From: Hofstenia miamia
Taxonomy: Eukaryota; Xenacoelomorpha; Acoela; Hofsteniidae
Direction: 5' to 3'
Length of the DNA stretch: 64,000 nucleotides
Assembly: GCA_900660155.1 (NCBI GenBank)
Contig: CABFPE010000205.1
Coordinates: 888,726-952,725 of the forward strand
Shown here: piece by piece, positions 46,320 through 58,574 of the stretch
How positions within the stretch are numbered: position 1 is the stretch's first letter
How the letters are laid out: each line of letters opens with the position of its first letter
Program-made: the position numbers and the translations under genes
Notes under the pieces: generated by a model
Database searches by the model: none
The model's input: the letters and a program-made list of their open reading frames with translations, nothing else
What the model was told of the DNA's origin: nothing

Positions 46320-47980
46320 CTGTGCATGCCACGTCAATGCTAATTTGTGTTTGTGCAAACAACAGAGAAAATTTTCGGCGAAATTTCTAAATTAAACTTT
46401 TGGTGTTCGAAGCAGACTTGTCACCGAGCCTAGCTTGAGCTCTGCTTTGAACGTACAACGCGCCCAATAATAACCTTGTTTAAACAGCTTTTCCCATTTT
46501 CAAGCAAAATTACAACATCTTTGTCCTTATAATTTAAACGCTATCAATTTGATCCTACAAAATATTCTTATTGTTTCATTCAATATGTGAATTTGTGTTC
46601 CTTACATATTTTAAATTTACCGGTATATTGAATGACAGGAAGAACTATGAAAAAACTCATGAGAGAACACAAAATTTTTAAAGCACTTAGTGAGCTAAAA
46701 TGTGCCTAATTAAAAATGTCAATTTGACAAGACGAGTCGAAGCTAAAATATTCAGCTTAGTCATTTCGGCTCGTTGACTAGTCTGGCCCGAAATGCAGAT
46801 ATTTTCGTAAGCAATAGGCAAATTTCAGAAATTTTGCACATCTTTGAAATTGACTTTTTTCGATAAAGTTTTGATTCAAATCTACATTTCCTTAGAGGTA
46901 TCTTAAGCCCCATTGTTTTTTGCTGTGGATGCACGCAACTGGGTTGAAGCTAACTACTAGCATCGGGCTAATATTTTGGGTACGATTAGTTGAAATTTTA
47001 CTAGGAAAAGAAATATTAGCTGTTCAAAAAATTATTAACATATTTCTATATATAAAATGGCTGAACACATTTTACAATTTTAGCTAATCACTCTTTATGA
47101 GATTGCTTTTTACTTTGTTTTTTATGAAATCTTTAAAGGTGGTTGGATTGAGGGTGAGTTCGGGCATGCCAGGTGAAACTTTCTTTGGATTGGAATATTT
47201 CACCAAAATTATTGTTAAGTTATTTAAATTTCACCAATAATTTTTTAAGAGCAATTAAAGCAATATGAGACTCTAACTGATATCAACATAGTCATATTAG
47301 CATGACTCACTAGGCTGCGTTTTTTGATGAGTTTACTTGCATATCTACCATTCCAAAAAATTTCTGAAAGAAAGAAAGAATGCATCTCTATATCTTGGTA
47401 TTTTTTGATTTCGGTTAACATAATTAGTTCATGAGTTCTGAGCACTTTATTTTTTTTAAGAAATCATCACAGATTTTAAATAGCTGCAGGACAGGAAAGT
47501 TAAAATTGACATAGAGTAGCACTTAGAAATATGTTGAATTGATTCACTCTTCATAGAGTCGCCTTGAAATTTGTAACACAATAATTTTGTATACATTTTT
47601 GTTGGTTTGTAAGGATAAGATAAATGAGAATTTCTGAACTTTGCTCAATCCTTGTAAAATTTTCTATGAAAATTTTAAAAATTTTTGTATATATTATGCA
47701 CTCCCACTTTAATGCAATTGTTCTCACATTGTTACGAGATAAAAAAAAGTTAAAATATTTTCCTTAGTGTAAAAAGCCATTACCATAATATATATATATA
47801 TATATAGTTTTGAACAATTGTTTCATCTAGGTATTTACTACAATCTTAAACGAATTCCTATAATAATAGAAAAGAACACATAAATACAATATTTTTTCAA
47901 ATCAAAACATTTCATTGAGAACTACAAAGAAATAAGAAGGAGGATTCAATAGAATCATTTTGCCTTACTAAATGTACTCA
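46320..47980. other. Intergenic DNA, nothing recognised
   Basis: AT-rich; a short (TA)n at 47791-47806. Open frames are short and lack signatures. Confidence 0.45.
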
Positions 47981-48006
47981 ATCTATTTTTTGGAATTGAT
48001 AATTGC

Positions 48007-48038
48007 GCCTTTTCCGCACCCCTCTGCATCCGCCACTG
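48007..48038 (-). mobile_element. hAT terminus
   Basis: On the minus strand CAGTGGCGGATGCAGAGGGG, a textbook hAT end of the CAGTGGCGGATCCAG type. The element would extend toward lower coordinates, but the other end was not identified. Confidence 0.6.
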
Positions 48039-48239
48039 GTATTTTCTGGTAAGGCAATTTAAAATTTAAATAATATACCATAATAATAATGCATCTAAAG
48101 CATGTCCACAAGGATGAAATATTTCTTGCGACCATTCTTGGGACCATTGCTCTTTTAATAGTTAGCTTATATATGATAATTTTGTTAAATTTGCCAAGCA
48201 CAGGCCAACTTAATTGATGTTTTAGTTATTGTCTTCTAA

Positions 48240-51200
48240 CTATTGATATATAATTACTATGCTAATAACATTTATAAAAGAATGTAAATCATGGCATTCT
48301 ATTTAAACATTAATTTCATAAGCAACTTCCTACAGCACTATGATACTTAAAGGGAAATAAAGGCCCTATTCACGCTTCAAAAAGCGTACTTGATATTTGC
48401 TTCAAAGCTTTGAATTGCTTTTTCCCCAACATCAAAGTGTATTTGAAATTTCGTTTCTAGATTCAAACAGAATTAGGATATCTTTAGGTTTTTTGATAAG
48501 ATTCTACAGGGAACGCAAACATTTCTAGTCCTCGGACCCTAACCAAAACCACAATTGACAATTTTAAGCAATGCTGCAATAATGAAATCAGAGTCAGCAT
48601 CGGCTCTTAGGGGCCAAATGTCTTCACGCTAATTTATCATTAGTAAGCTTTGAATTTTAGGAAAATAGTAGTATAATTTTTCACAAAAAATTTTGAATAT
48701 TATGATATATACTCTATTATTCGGACTAAATTTAGAACCTATGAGATTCATCTCGTGTTTGACACAATAATTAATACATATTGGCAATGTTAACCTTCCA
48801 AGAAAGACTAATCTCTAATCAATTGAGAGTGATGTAGTGAGAAATTTTGAGTTTTTGAATTAAATAGGTGATTTTTGTAAAAAAACAGCAAGTTATTTCG
48901 TATAGCAATTTGTTTTGCCCATGAACTTTAGCTGTTGTTTTTATGCTCAAAGCATTTTTGCAGTTACTTCAATTTTATTTGCAATAAGTATCTGCTAAGC
49001 TTGGAATTCTATAATTATATTCTATGTTTATATATACATGTATATATATATATATACAAGTTGAAATCGTTTTTTGAATATGAGTCCTATATTAAATTTT
49101 AGGCATCAAAATATCTTTGCTTAATAACCATGCTAACTACGGTTTGTGATTTGAAAGTGTGTGAACGGTGCACGGGCAATTTCTACGAGTAATCTTCCTT
49201 GCAGATGAAAATTTTTCTCAGATGGGTTTTTCCGATTTCTAACAGTGTTGGCAACACTGCTGCTTTTGTTTCTCATCCTGGAGAATTTCATTATCCATAA
49301 TGGCTGTTATCCATTCTAGAAATTATAGAACGAATTTGTGAAAGCGAGAAGAGAATGCTAGACCTACAACATCCGTTTGACGTAGCGAGTTAATGGTTGT
49401 TATGGGAAAAGAAACTGCTTAGCCATGATGCAATAACAGACATATTATGCTTGCTGCATAAAAATGGTCAACAATGATATCATTTTAAAAATGGTTGATA
49501 TATTGAATTTGAAATAGGATTCTTAGAAATTACTAAATTGAAATACAAATTGGATGCAAATATAGGCTATGACCTACTATAAAATAATCGAGCAAAAATA
49601 TGTAATTATAGGTTATTATGATCGATTTACAAACGATGAGGACATATAAGTGAAAAAAAATAATTACCAGAAATAATACGGGCATAAGACCCGTAAGCAA
49701 CTTTAGTATTATTACATTTTTACTTTGCTTGCAAGTCTTCTCTCGCTCTGCGCCTTGACGCAGTTAAGGCTGCCCTTAGAAATACCATATTTAGGGTAGA
49801 AGAAAATTAAAATTTACCCGATGCTGAGTTTTCATCGTGTAAAACTTTAAAACAAAAGTGTGTTACATCTAAATCAAATTTTGGTACTTCCTATGAATAT
49901 TTTGTGATTAAATTATATTATACACCAAATATTTTGTGTGTAAAGAAGCACTGAGTACTAAACCTAATCAAAATGTGTAGCAATAGTGTGTAGTAACACA
50001 CCTAAAGTCCAGGCTAATTACTTGGAGTTAAAAAACCAGCATCTTCTTCATTGTCGCTAGTTCACTCGTCAAGAAGATTGCATCAACACTGATAAGAACT
50101 ATTTTTAAATGAATTAAAAGTTGCTATCGATTTCCAGCAATATGATTCATGTTTATGACTCATTCAAAAAAAATTTACTAGTGCTTTGTGAAAATTTCTA
50201 AAAAATTAAATGTATGTATAATTTATTATTTATGCAAATTTTGTTAATTATCTGTACTGAAATTTTAGAAATATTAGCATACAACTTCGCAGTAATGAAA
50301 CTACTTTGGAGATTCCGATATTATACAAATGTCTACACCGACATCTTAATATGATATTAATTGTATGCTGTGAATTTTTATAGTCTAATGGCAGGTTCAA
50401 GAAAGCATTTGTTTGAAATTCTTCCAGTTTTAAGTATTGTTTGAATTTGCATGCTACACCTTCGACGCATCTAGTATATTTCATAGTTATAGATTTTTAC
50501 AATCTTTTTTTTAAAGATTGAGGAGAAAATTTTACAATTTTGGTGATATTGTCGATAATAATATGGTGAATCAAGTTGAATTTGATGAAATTTTCATTCG
50601 CAAGCACTGTAATAAATTTAAAACAGCAATTATAAATATTCAATTCAAATACATACTACATAAAACTAATTAATCAAAAAAATTGCATCAAATTTTACAT
50701 ATTTTAAATAACAAACAAAAAAAATGTTTCAAGAATTTGAGCAAAACTTTAAAATAAATTACACATTGAATCTACTTCCAGCTATAGACATGACGTGCAT
50801 TATATTATGGCAATTCTAAATATTAAAGGTTCTCTTAATTTTATTAAAAAAATCTAAATGCATTTAGCTAAACTTTCTAAACGTGAAACCTTGTTTGAAA
50901 TTTAGCATCCAGTGTCATTTTGGGCAGCATATGATGCTTCAATGATTTTAGAATACTTGTTGAATGTATGTAGAAAAATCAATTAGCAATTTATGAAAAA
51001 TTGGTAGCTTAAAATAATTTAATGATTGAGGCATAGTTTATCACCCTAAATATTTATTTCGGTGTGCTTAGGCAAGACACATAGATACGTTCAGTTTTGT
51101 TGAATACGTTCGTAAGAAAGAGGACCAATGATGACAGGATATTTGATCGAATTATATCCTAAACATAAATTATCATTTTCAGAATGTTTGCATCAGTAAT

Positions 51201-52300
51201 CCTGTGGGTTTGCTATCTACCAATTTGAGACTCTTACAGTGATTTTATAAAAGCACATTCAAAATTTTATGGTTCTATCATTCATACAATTTTTAAAACA
51301 TTCTTTTGTTTATAACTTAAATATCAGTGTTACATTTACGGGATTTCATCTTAGTTCTAATGATTTCAAGTCAGTGTGTTAATTAATAATTAACTGCTAA
51401 AAACACCTTTGAGTTCTTTTTAGGTGATATTACATGTACAGAAGAAAAATTAACATTTACAGATTTTTTAGATTACTGAGAAAATTTTTTATCCGCAATG
51501 TCATTATTTATTTGCATTAGTGACAGAGTTACGAGTATATTTACTAAATTTGAAAAATATCGGCATCGGACCCATCACAAAATTTAAGCGCGTTTTGCCA
51601 AGACATTATCTCAAAATTAGAACTGTGTTGATTCTTCCAGAGTTCAAACTCTATGGAAGGATTTAACTCATGAAGGATTTAATAGTTTTTCTTAAGGGCT
51701 GATTACAGATTCAATATCTTCAAATAAGATATTGTCAATATTTGCAGAGATTAATAATAAAGCTGAATAAAGTTTACAGAGATGTTATCTATGTTATTAA
51801 TATTTTCAACAGGACCATGTTTCCTGTATCTCAATTACCATAATTTGGAATGGCAAGGCTGGCCATGAAAAAGTATTATATTAAGAGAAGAGTGGTTTTT
51901 AGTCAATAAAAAATACTGGTGATTGATATAAAGCTCGATCCTGTTCATATACAATACCTTCATTCCCAGTATGATGATTCTAAGAGCAAAACACAGGCGT
52001 TAAGAAACAAGTTTATTTGGTTTCTGGCGATTCTTCCCACTTCCAGTACAAATTAGCCTAAAAGCCATACAGTAATTATAAAAAATTCAATTAAAACTAT
52101 GTGAGTAAGCAAACCAGGAGTAGGCCTTAAGCTAAATTTCAATAAAATATGTAAAATTTGAGTCTCATAAAGTAACTTAAAATTAAATAGTTTGGCAAAG
52201 TCTTTTTAATTGAAAAATTTTATATTATATTCTACAATAATACTAACCTATATGCAGACATTACCTAGTAAGGCTGTTAAGAACACTTATGTTTTCCGTA
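48240..52300. other. Gene-poor DNA
   Basis: Four kilobases with no supported exon, RNA gene or bounded transposon; one weak TA tract at 49020-49060. Confidence 0.45.
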
Positions 52301-52314
52301 CCTCAGTTGGAGCG

Positions 52315-54117
52315 TAGTGCATGGCCGGGCACGCCGGGCTTAAGGGAGGTCGGGTACCGGGCGGGCATCGGGCGCTCAAATAACCGGGAATATGTTATGC
52401 AAGCTCAAATAAAGTCTGGCATAATCACAATATGCTGTAATATGCTGTAATGATGTAAACTTTTTCTGCTTTGAAAAATAATTCTCATAATTTACATTGA
52501 AATTAATGCTTTTACCGTAAAAATATTTAAATTTTGTTGTATATTTGCTATTATGAAATGAAAGTAATGCAAAACATTAATTTCTATGCTTGATATTTGT
52601 AAGAATGGTATCCGGATAGTGAATTGAATATACCGAATACCGGATAATATATTGTTCAATTATTACTAGAGCAACCAAAAATATGACTTTAAAAATGCAA
52701 AATATGACCTTATTTTTATGATATAATATGACGGAATTTAGTTAAATATGCCTTAAAATATGACCATTCATTTTTTCAAAATGATCAATTTAATCCATAT
52801 AAAACGTTTTTCTATTACTGAGAACAAGATATAAAACAAATACAAAAAGTCATATATAAAGAAAAGTTAATTTTTCAAACCAAATGCTACACCAACTTAT
52901 AATAATAGCAGCACATAAATGTCCAAATATTACTGGGGTTAAGATTTCTGTCATAGGCTAAGAGTTTTTTTAGCATAGAGAAAAATGTCTTAACTGCAGC
53001 CGATGTTGCTTGACGGTTTCGTAACTTGTCGTACAATTCCGCTTAAATGTCAATCCCCTTTCTTTCAATTATACTATAATGATTATAGCAGTGAAACCGA
53101 TATTTTCTAATCGTGACTTAATATAGGCGATTATTTCACAGATATCATTTCCAAGATCAAGTATGGGAATAATAACAACATCTGATCAAATTTCGACTCT
53201 ATCAAGTTTTGAACAACTTTGACTTTTTATGATAGCAGCCTTAATTAAAGCAATTAGATTGTAAACCCTCATGTATTTTGCCTGAATAGGCATTGTACAA
53301 TTCTGCAACAAATGTGCCTTGCAGAATCCATGAAATAATAATGTATATAGTTCCTAAGTTACGTTTTCAGTTGCCAGCATATATGGCTAGTCCCAGAAAG
53401 GCGTTGACAATTGGGTCGGGTCGCATCGGGTCAACAATTAGCTAGCAATTAAACTTCTCGGGGGTTAGGCCAGGAAATATATTAATTCCAGGATAAATTT
53501 TTTAGTTTTTTTCTTAATTTTAATGAAACTATGCCAAAAGTTACTTTTATGACATTTTAGTCAGAATTACTGTATTTTTCACAAAACAAAAATATGACTT
53601 TCTATGACTTTGTACTTCCTATTTAACTGTACTCCTGGTCTGAAAACCATCAAATTTTATGCAGGCTGCAATAAAGTAGAACAACAGAAAAAAATTGAAT
53701 TTTATGATTTTTGGTTGCCCTAATTTTTAACGAAGAATAACCTCTTGCGAATGAATATAAATAATTATTAAATAGACTACTTCATGATATGTCAGAAAAA
53801 TTTCGTTTTGTTGCATGACAACTTCCATTTTTTTAGAAAAAATCCAAATTTTTCCTCAAAAATTCTATTTTAAAATTCAAGTTTTATCTCAGAATATATT
53901 ATCCGATAAAATCCGGTAAACAAGTTATATTTTACCGGATACCGGATATCCGAATCCGGTAGAGTAATTATCGATTTTACCAAATTCCGGATCCGAATAC
54001 GGGATTCTAGCACATCTCTAGCGGACCGGGTCGCTCGTTCCTACCCGGTAAATTCCAACGGGCGGGCACCTGACATTGGAAGATAAACGGTCGAAGAGCG
54101 GGAACGGGCAGGGCTAA
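52315..54117. mobile_element. Nest of hAT-like elements
   Basis: Outer layer: GCATGGCCGGGCACGCCGGG on the left and GCGGGCACC, GGAACGGGCAGGGCTA on the right. Middle layer: repeats of ATCCGGATA, TACCGAATACCGG on the left and ACCGGATACCGGATATCCG on the right, ending 54020 in GCACATCTCTA (inward TAGAGATGTGC, a known hAT end). Inner layer is listed separately. Each layer is GC-rich only near its ends. Confidence 0.6.
52667..53722. mobile_element. Inner hAT-like element with inverted ends
   Basis: 1056 bp. Left end TAGAGCAACCAAAAATATGA; right end read inward TAGGGCAACCAAAAATCATA. Flanks are ATTATTAC and ATTTTTAA (6 of 8 alike), consistent with a decayed 8-bp target duplication. TATGAC motifs recur near both ends. 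A GGGTCGGGTCGCATCGGGTC stretch near 53415 hints at yet another hAT end inside. No transposase was readable. Confidence 0.7.
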
Positions 54118-55362
54118 ATCTAAAAATGAGCGGTTGGCTCAAACAATAACTCATCCTATCTTCTTCCAGCAGTGTTTTGCACATCTGAAAACCCTTCTGT
54201 TTTCGCATCTCTCAAAAATTCCAATTGTCTCTTACCAGAAATGAGAAAGAAAGTAGCTGAGGGCATATCTCAATTAAATTTATACCACCAGAAGGTACAG
54301 TTTGTTATTTTAATAACTTGTCTTATTTGTATATAAGGCGCTGCTATTTTGATGATTTGTGTCAAGTCTTTGTCGAGATTTTTTTACTACACTGTAGATT
54401 TTCATGTTCTATGCTGCGGACAAAAATTTGAACGAAAATCAAAAGCACAGCCTCCACTCGTATTAACTAGTTAAAATCTTTCCTTTCAATTCATTCAAAT
54501 CATATATAAAATCAAGCACAGACAATAATATTTCATTAGGCCTAAAATTATATTATTATTGCATATATGAAGAGAGCATTTTTGTAGTTTCGAGCGTAAG
54601 ACACAATCCGAATTTACTTTTTTCCAAATGGATGTATTCAGCAAAATCAATTTGCTGCCAAAAGCCTTTCTCAGTAATTATAACACCAGGTTATCTTAAA
54701 ATAGAATTCTCAATTTTCAACATGTTTGAATAATTTTTTAAGGGCCTTTCGGATTTGTTTGAAATTCTTCGAATCTAGCATAGTCATTACAAGAAATTTA
54801 AACAGTGCCATGTGACGTCAGCAAATAACTAGTGAAAGTGCGGCGTAGATTATGCACTATGCTTAACTGTAAGTGAAAGAGGTTTTTTACAAATTTATAT
54901 ATCTTAAAATTAATAGATTATCTAGCTCATCATCAATTGTTTAAACGCTATTGGTTTACTATGCAATACAAAAAAAAATTGTTTGTAGCCATAGTTGTTC
55001 ATCCGTCAAAATTTTGCAAAAAATTTTATCCCATATGTCAATTTATAAAGGGAAAAATGAAGTAGATGCAATTGAATATATTTCCTTAAAAAGGCCAACA
55101 TGTGAATGTTCAAATACATCATCAATTCTAATTGGTTAATGCTAATACTATAAAATAATGCAAAGATCATATCTATATCATTTGAATTTCTCACGTCAAT
55201 TTTGCATTTAATGAATTTAAGAGGTAAGTTAAGTCGGGCGAACAAGGGAAATACCTTAAATTATATAATATTGAAGAGGATCAAGACAAATTTTTTCTGG
55301 CAATTTGTGTAATAGACGCATTTAAATTATATTTTTCAAAATATATATTAAATTTGATATAG

Positions 55363-55364
<2 letters not shown>

Positions 55365-55393
<29 letters not shown>
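55365..55393. repeat. (TA)n microsatellite
   Basis: Pure TA run about 50 bp from the tRNA-like gene's 3' end. Confidence 0.9.
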
Positions 55394-55396
<3 letters not shown>

Positions 55397-55438
55397 TAAT
55401 TTGAATTAAAAATACCATGCAAGACAAAATGAAAAAAT

Positions 55439-55445
55439 AAAAAAA
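55439..55445 (-). terminator. Pol III T-run terminator
   Basis: Seven T on the minus strand, two bases after the tRNA-like 3' end, followed by ATTTTTT. This is a normal RNA polymerase III stop. Confidence 0.6.
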
Positions 55446-55446
55446 T

Positions 55447-55516
55447 TGCGCAAGTCAGAGTCGAACCCGGATCAACAGCTTGGAAGGCTGCTATGCTACC
55501 ACTACACCACCTGTGC
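55447..55516 (-). tRNA. tRNA-Gly(TCC), possibly a pseudogene
   Basis: Minus strand, 70 nt. A-box region TGGTGTAGTGG, anticodon loop CTTCCAA with anticodon TCC, anticodon stem GCAGC/GCTGT fully paired, B-box GGTTCGACTCT. The acceptor pairs GCACAGG with CTTGCGC with one A-C mismatch and one G-U. The T stem pairs only next to its loop and seems to lack one base on the 3' side. It is clearly tRNA-Gly derived and has a T7 terminator, but the weak T stem suggests a pseudogene or a tRNA-derived SINE head. No intron and no encoded CCA. Confidence 0.65.
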
Positions 55517-56077
55517 TCGAAAATATTCTACATTATCACTTCGAGTTTAGAATTGCTTTTTAAGAAAGAAAACAATATTCATTTCAAGTATGTTTTATTA
55601 TCATGTAATTGATTGCGTCATTTTGTTTTGCGGTTAGAGGGCTACAACAATTTGTGCTAGAATTTCTTGTAATGATCATGTTTTTCAAACACATTGAAAA
55701 GAATAAAATTCAAAAATTCAATTCCAATCACCTGCTAATATCAAAGTTATTTAAAACATTAAATGGATTTATGATTAAAATAGATTAGATTTTCAGATAG
55801 TTATAAGTTTAGCACAAATTTTCTCATGAATGTTTTCATATCCAATGAATTCCAAATTTAAGAAAAGTATGAGGATGTAAACAAAACCTAATGTAAACAC
55901 AAGAATACCTTAATTTGATATACTAGTAAAAATTTACTCATATCATAACGAATTTGAGTAAATGAGCATGCACTTAAGAAGCTTATATTAATGTATCTAT
56001 ACATAGTGATATGCACTTGATTATACGCCCAGACAGCAGTCAGAAAATTCATTCGGTATAGTTAACAAAAGTCTAAA

Positions 56078-56583
56078 TACAGTTTTTACGCAATTTCTTG
56101 AGCTTTGACGCAATTTCACCTGCTACATCAAAGCAATACACACGTTGTTGAGCTATTAGGGTTTGGACCATCTTAAGCCACTCGCATTATCATGGAGTTT
56201 ACGAAAAAAATTTGTCGATGCACTGAATAAGAACGCAGATCTCCAAAAACGTTTGGAACTTTCGGAAATTATTTGTGGAAATCGTGTTTCGGAGTATACT
56301 TTAAATCCCTTCTTGCAGTGACTTACAAGAATGCTCCAATTGTTTAAGTCGAAATTGAACGTGTGTTCTCCTCAGTTGACGGCTTGATTCTTCAAAAGAA
56401 ATGAGACTAACCATGGAATACATGAACCAATATCTTGTTGTATCCGGGTAAAACTCAATCGAAGTGAGAAAAAATCATTTTTTTTGAGAGTTTAAGGGAT
56501 TTGTAACGCAATTTAACTCATTTTTAGCGCAATTTTTTAAATTAGTTTTCGCGATATTTTTACGCTATTAAATTCCATCTTTG
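56078..56583 (+). mobile_element. hAT remnant in GPCR-2 upstream region
   Basis: Repeated ACGCAATTT and GCGCAATTTTTT motifs at both sides. Inside, 56348-56401 encodes VEIERVFSSVDGLILQKK and 56404-56448 RLTMEYMNQYLVVSG in a shifted frame: the ERVFS...G....KK.RL dimerisation block of a hAT transposase. It splits two old copies of host upstream sequence. It is repeated at 57547-58052 by the tandem duplication. Confidence 0.7.
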
Positions 56584-56808
56584 GTTGAAATACCAGTAAA
56601 AAATTTAATAATATCATAACAACTTTGAGCAAATGAGCATGTACATAAGATACTTATATTTATGTTCAATCACAGTGATATATATTTGATTGTACATCCA
56701 TTAAACCCAGGCCAAAAACAGAAACGGCGCTCGTTATAGTTAACAAATATCCTTTCTGAGTTCTGATTGGATTGTCAATGTACTTTTTATTCATGATTTT
56801 TCCAAGAG

Positions 56809-56839
56809 CCAATTGACAAAGAGAGGTTCTTATATATAG
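56809..56839 (+). promoter_or_regulatory. GPCR-2 promoter a (CCAAT and TATA)
   Basis: CCAAT at 56809-56813 within GAGCCAATTGAC and TATATATAG at 56831-56839, 35 bp before the ATG. GCCAATTGAC is conserved before GPCR-1. Confidence 0.55.
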
Positions 56840-56873
56840 CTAGAATCAATACAAATTTCATTGATTTTAAATA

Positions 56874-57105
56874 ATGACAAACATATCTCTCGAGTATCAG
56901 CCTGACTATATTTTTGCTACTAAGATCAATGTTGCCAATGGAATTATTGGAGTTCTTGGTCTAGTTCTCAATGTTCTCATTATTGCGACATGTGTTAGTA
57001 TTGAGCAGAAAACCAGTTTTGTAATTTTGATGCAGATGCTCGCTGCTTGGGATGGAACCCTGTGTTTTTATTCGGGCCTTTTCACTGGGATTCTCCGACC
57101 TTTGG
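56874..57105 (+). CDS. GPCR-2, first exon 1a (TM1-TM2)
   Basis: ATG in AAATAATGACAAA. Encodes residues 1-77 plus one base, donor TTGG|GTATAA, phase 1, same position as in GPCR-1. N3 (NIS) may be glycosylated; TM1 about 17-42 with N33 (VLGLVLNVLII); TM2 about 48-72 with D60 in LAAWD. The identical exon 1b lies 1469 bp downstream. Exon 1a could splice to exon 2 at 59526 (skipping 1b) or be non-functional, or be an assembly duplicate. Confidence 0.85.
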
Positions 57106-57546
57106 GTATAATTTTTTGTCTTATTTAGTTATTTAATGTTCAGTTGTTCAGTAATGAAAATCTCATTTATTGTGTATTATTACAATATAATTTTTTAAGA
57201 ATAATTATATGAATAAACGTTTATATATTTTTCTTCTACTTCTTGCGACTTTTCTATAAACTGAACTATAATTTCCTAAGTTATTTTAACTCCTTATCCA
57301 TAGAAACTTTCAATAATACAGTTTTATGACAAAACAATGTAGAATTGAGTACAAATGCAAATTTTTTTCTATAATTCTGTTTTATGAAATTGGTTTTAGA
57401 TTCCGCATCCGTACTTTACATTGCCAAAGCATTTCCATGCACTTAAGAAGCTTATATTAATGTATCTATACATAGTGATATGCACTTGATTATACGCCCA
57501 GACAGCAGTCAGAAAATTCATTCGGTATAGTTAACAAAAGTCTAAA

Positions 57547-58052
57547 TACAGTTTTTACGCAATTTCTTGAGCTTTGACGCAATTTCACCTGCTACATCAA
57601 AGCAATACACACGTTGTTGAGCTATTAGGGTTTGGACCATCTTAAGCCACTCGCATTATCATGGAGTTTACGAAAAAAATTTGTCGATGCACTGAATAAG
57701 AACGCAGATCTCCAAAAACGTTTGGAACTTTCGGAAATTATTTGTGGAAATCGTGTTTCGGAGTATACTTTAAATCCCTTCTTGCAGTGACTTACAAGAA
57801 TGCTCCAATTGTTTAAGTCGAAATTGAACGTGTGTTCTCCTCAGTTGACGGCTTGATTCTTCAAAAGAAATGAGACTAACCATGGAATACATGAACCAAT
57901 ATCTTGTTGTATCCGGGTAAAACTCAATCGAAGTGAGAAAAAATCATTTTTTTTGAGAGTTTAAGGGATTTGTAACGCAATTTAACTCATTTTTAGCGCA
58001 ATTTTTTAAATTAGTTTTCGCGATATTTTTACGCTATTAAATTCCATCTTTG
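57547..58052 (+). mobile_element. hAT remnant, second copy by duplication
   Basis: Same hAT transposase C-terminal remnant as 56078-56583, copied with the tandem unit rather than by a new insertion. Confidence 0.7.
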
Positions 58053-58277
58053 GTTGAAATACCAGTAAAAAATTTAATAATATCATAACAACTTTGAGCA
58101 AATGAGCATGTACATAAGATACTTATATTTATGTTCAATCACAGTGATATATATTTGATTGTACATCCATTAAACCCAGGCCAAAAACAGAAACGGCGCT
58201 CGTTATAGTTAACAAATATCCTTTCTGAGTTCTGATTGGATTGTCAATGTACTTTTTATTCATGATTTTTCCAAGAG

Positions 58278-58308
58278 CCAATTGACAAAGAGAGGTTCTT
58301 ATATATAG
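58278..58308 (+). promoter_or_regulatory. GPCR-2 promoter b (CCAAT and TATA)
   Basis: Identical to promoter a: CCAAT at 58278-58282 and TATATATAG at 58300-58308, upstream of the ATG at 58343. Confidence 0.55.
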
Positions 58309-58342
58309 CTAGAATCAATACAAATTTCATTGATTTTAAATA

Positions 58343-58574
58343 ATGACAAACATATCTCTCGAGTATCAGCCTGACTATATTTTTGCTACTAAGATCAATG
58401 TTGCCAATGGAATTATTGGAGTTCTTGGTCTAGTTCTCAATGTTCTCATTATTGCGACATGTGTTAGTATTGAGCAGAAAACCAGTTTTGTAATTTTGAT
58501 GCAGATGCTCGCTGCTTGGGATGGAACCCTGTGTTTTTATTCGGGCCTTTTCACTGGGATTCTCCGACCTTTGG
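58343..58574 (+). CDS. GPCR-2, first exon 1b (TM1-TM2)
   Basis: Identical in sequence to exon 1a. It is the first exon nearest to exon 2, with an intron of 951 bp to 59526, and so the most likely one used. With exon 2 it gives a 301-residue class A receptor. Confidence 0.88.

Larger units (their letters stand above)
55967..57435 (+). repeat. 1469-bp tandem unit 1 (GPCR-2 promoter and exon 1a)
   Basis: From CATGCACTTAAGAAGC to GCCAAAGCATTT. Essentially identical to 57436-58903; I found a single difference (A at 57189, T at 58658). It contains a hAT remnant, the promoter, the first GPCR exon and about 330 bp of intron. Confidence 0.95.

Noticed and set aside
50248-50484. 78-codon minus frame with Cys/Arg-rich part
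   Set aside because: No known domain and no supporting context.
56874-57105. Exon 1a as a separate third GPCR gene
   Set aside because: No TM3-TM7 exon lies between 57105 and 58343, so it is an extra first exon rather than a complete gene.
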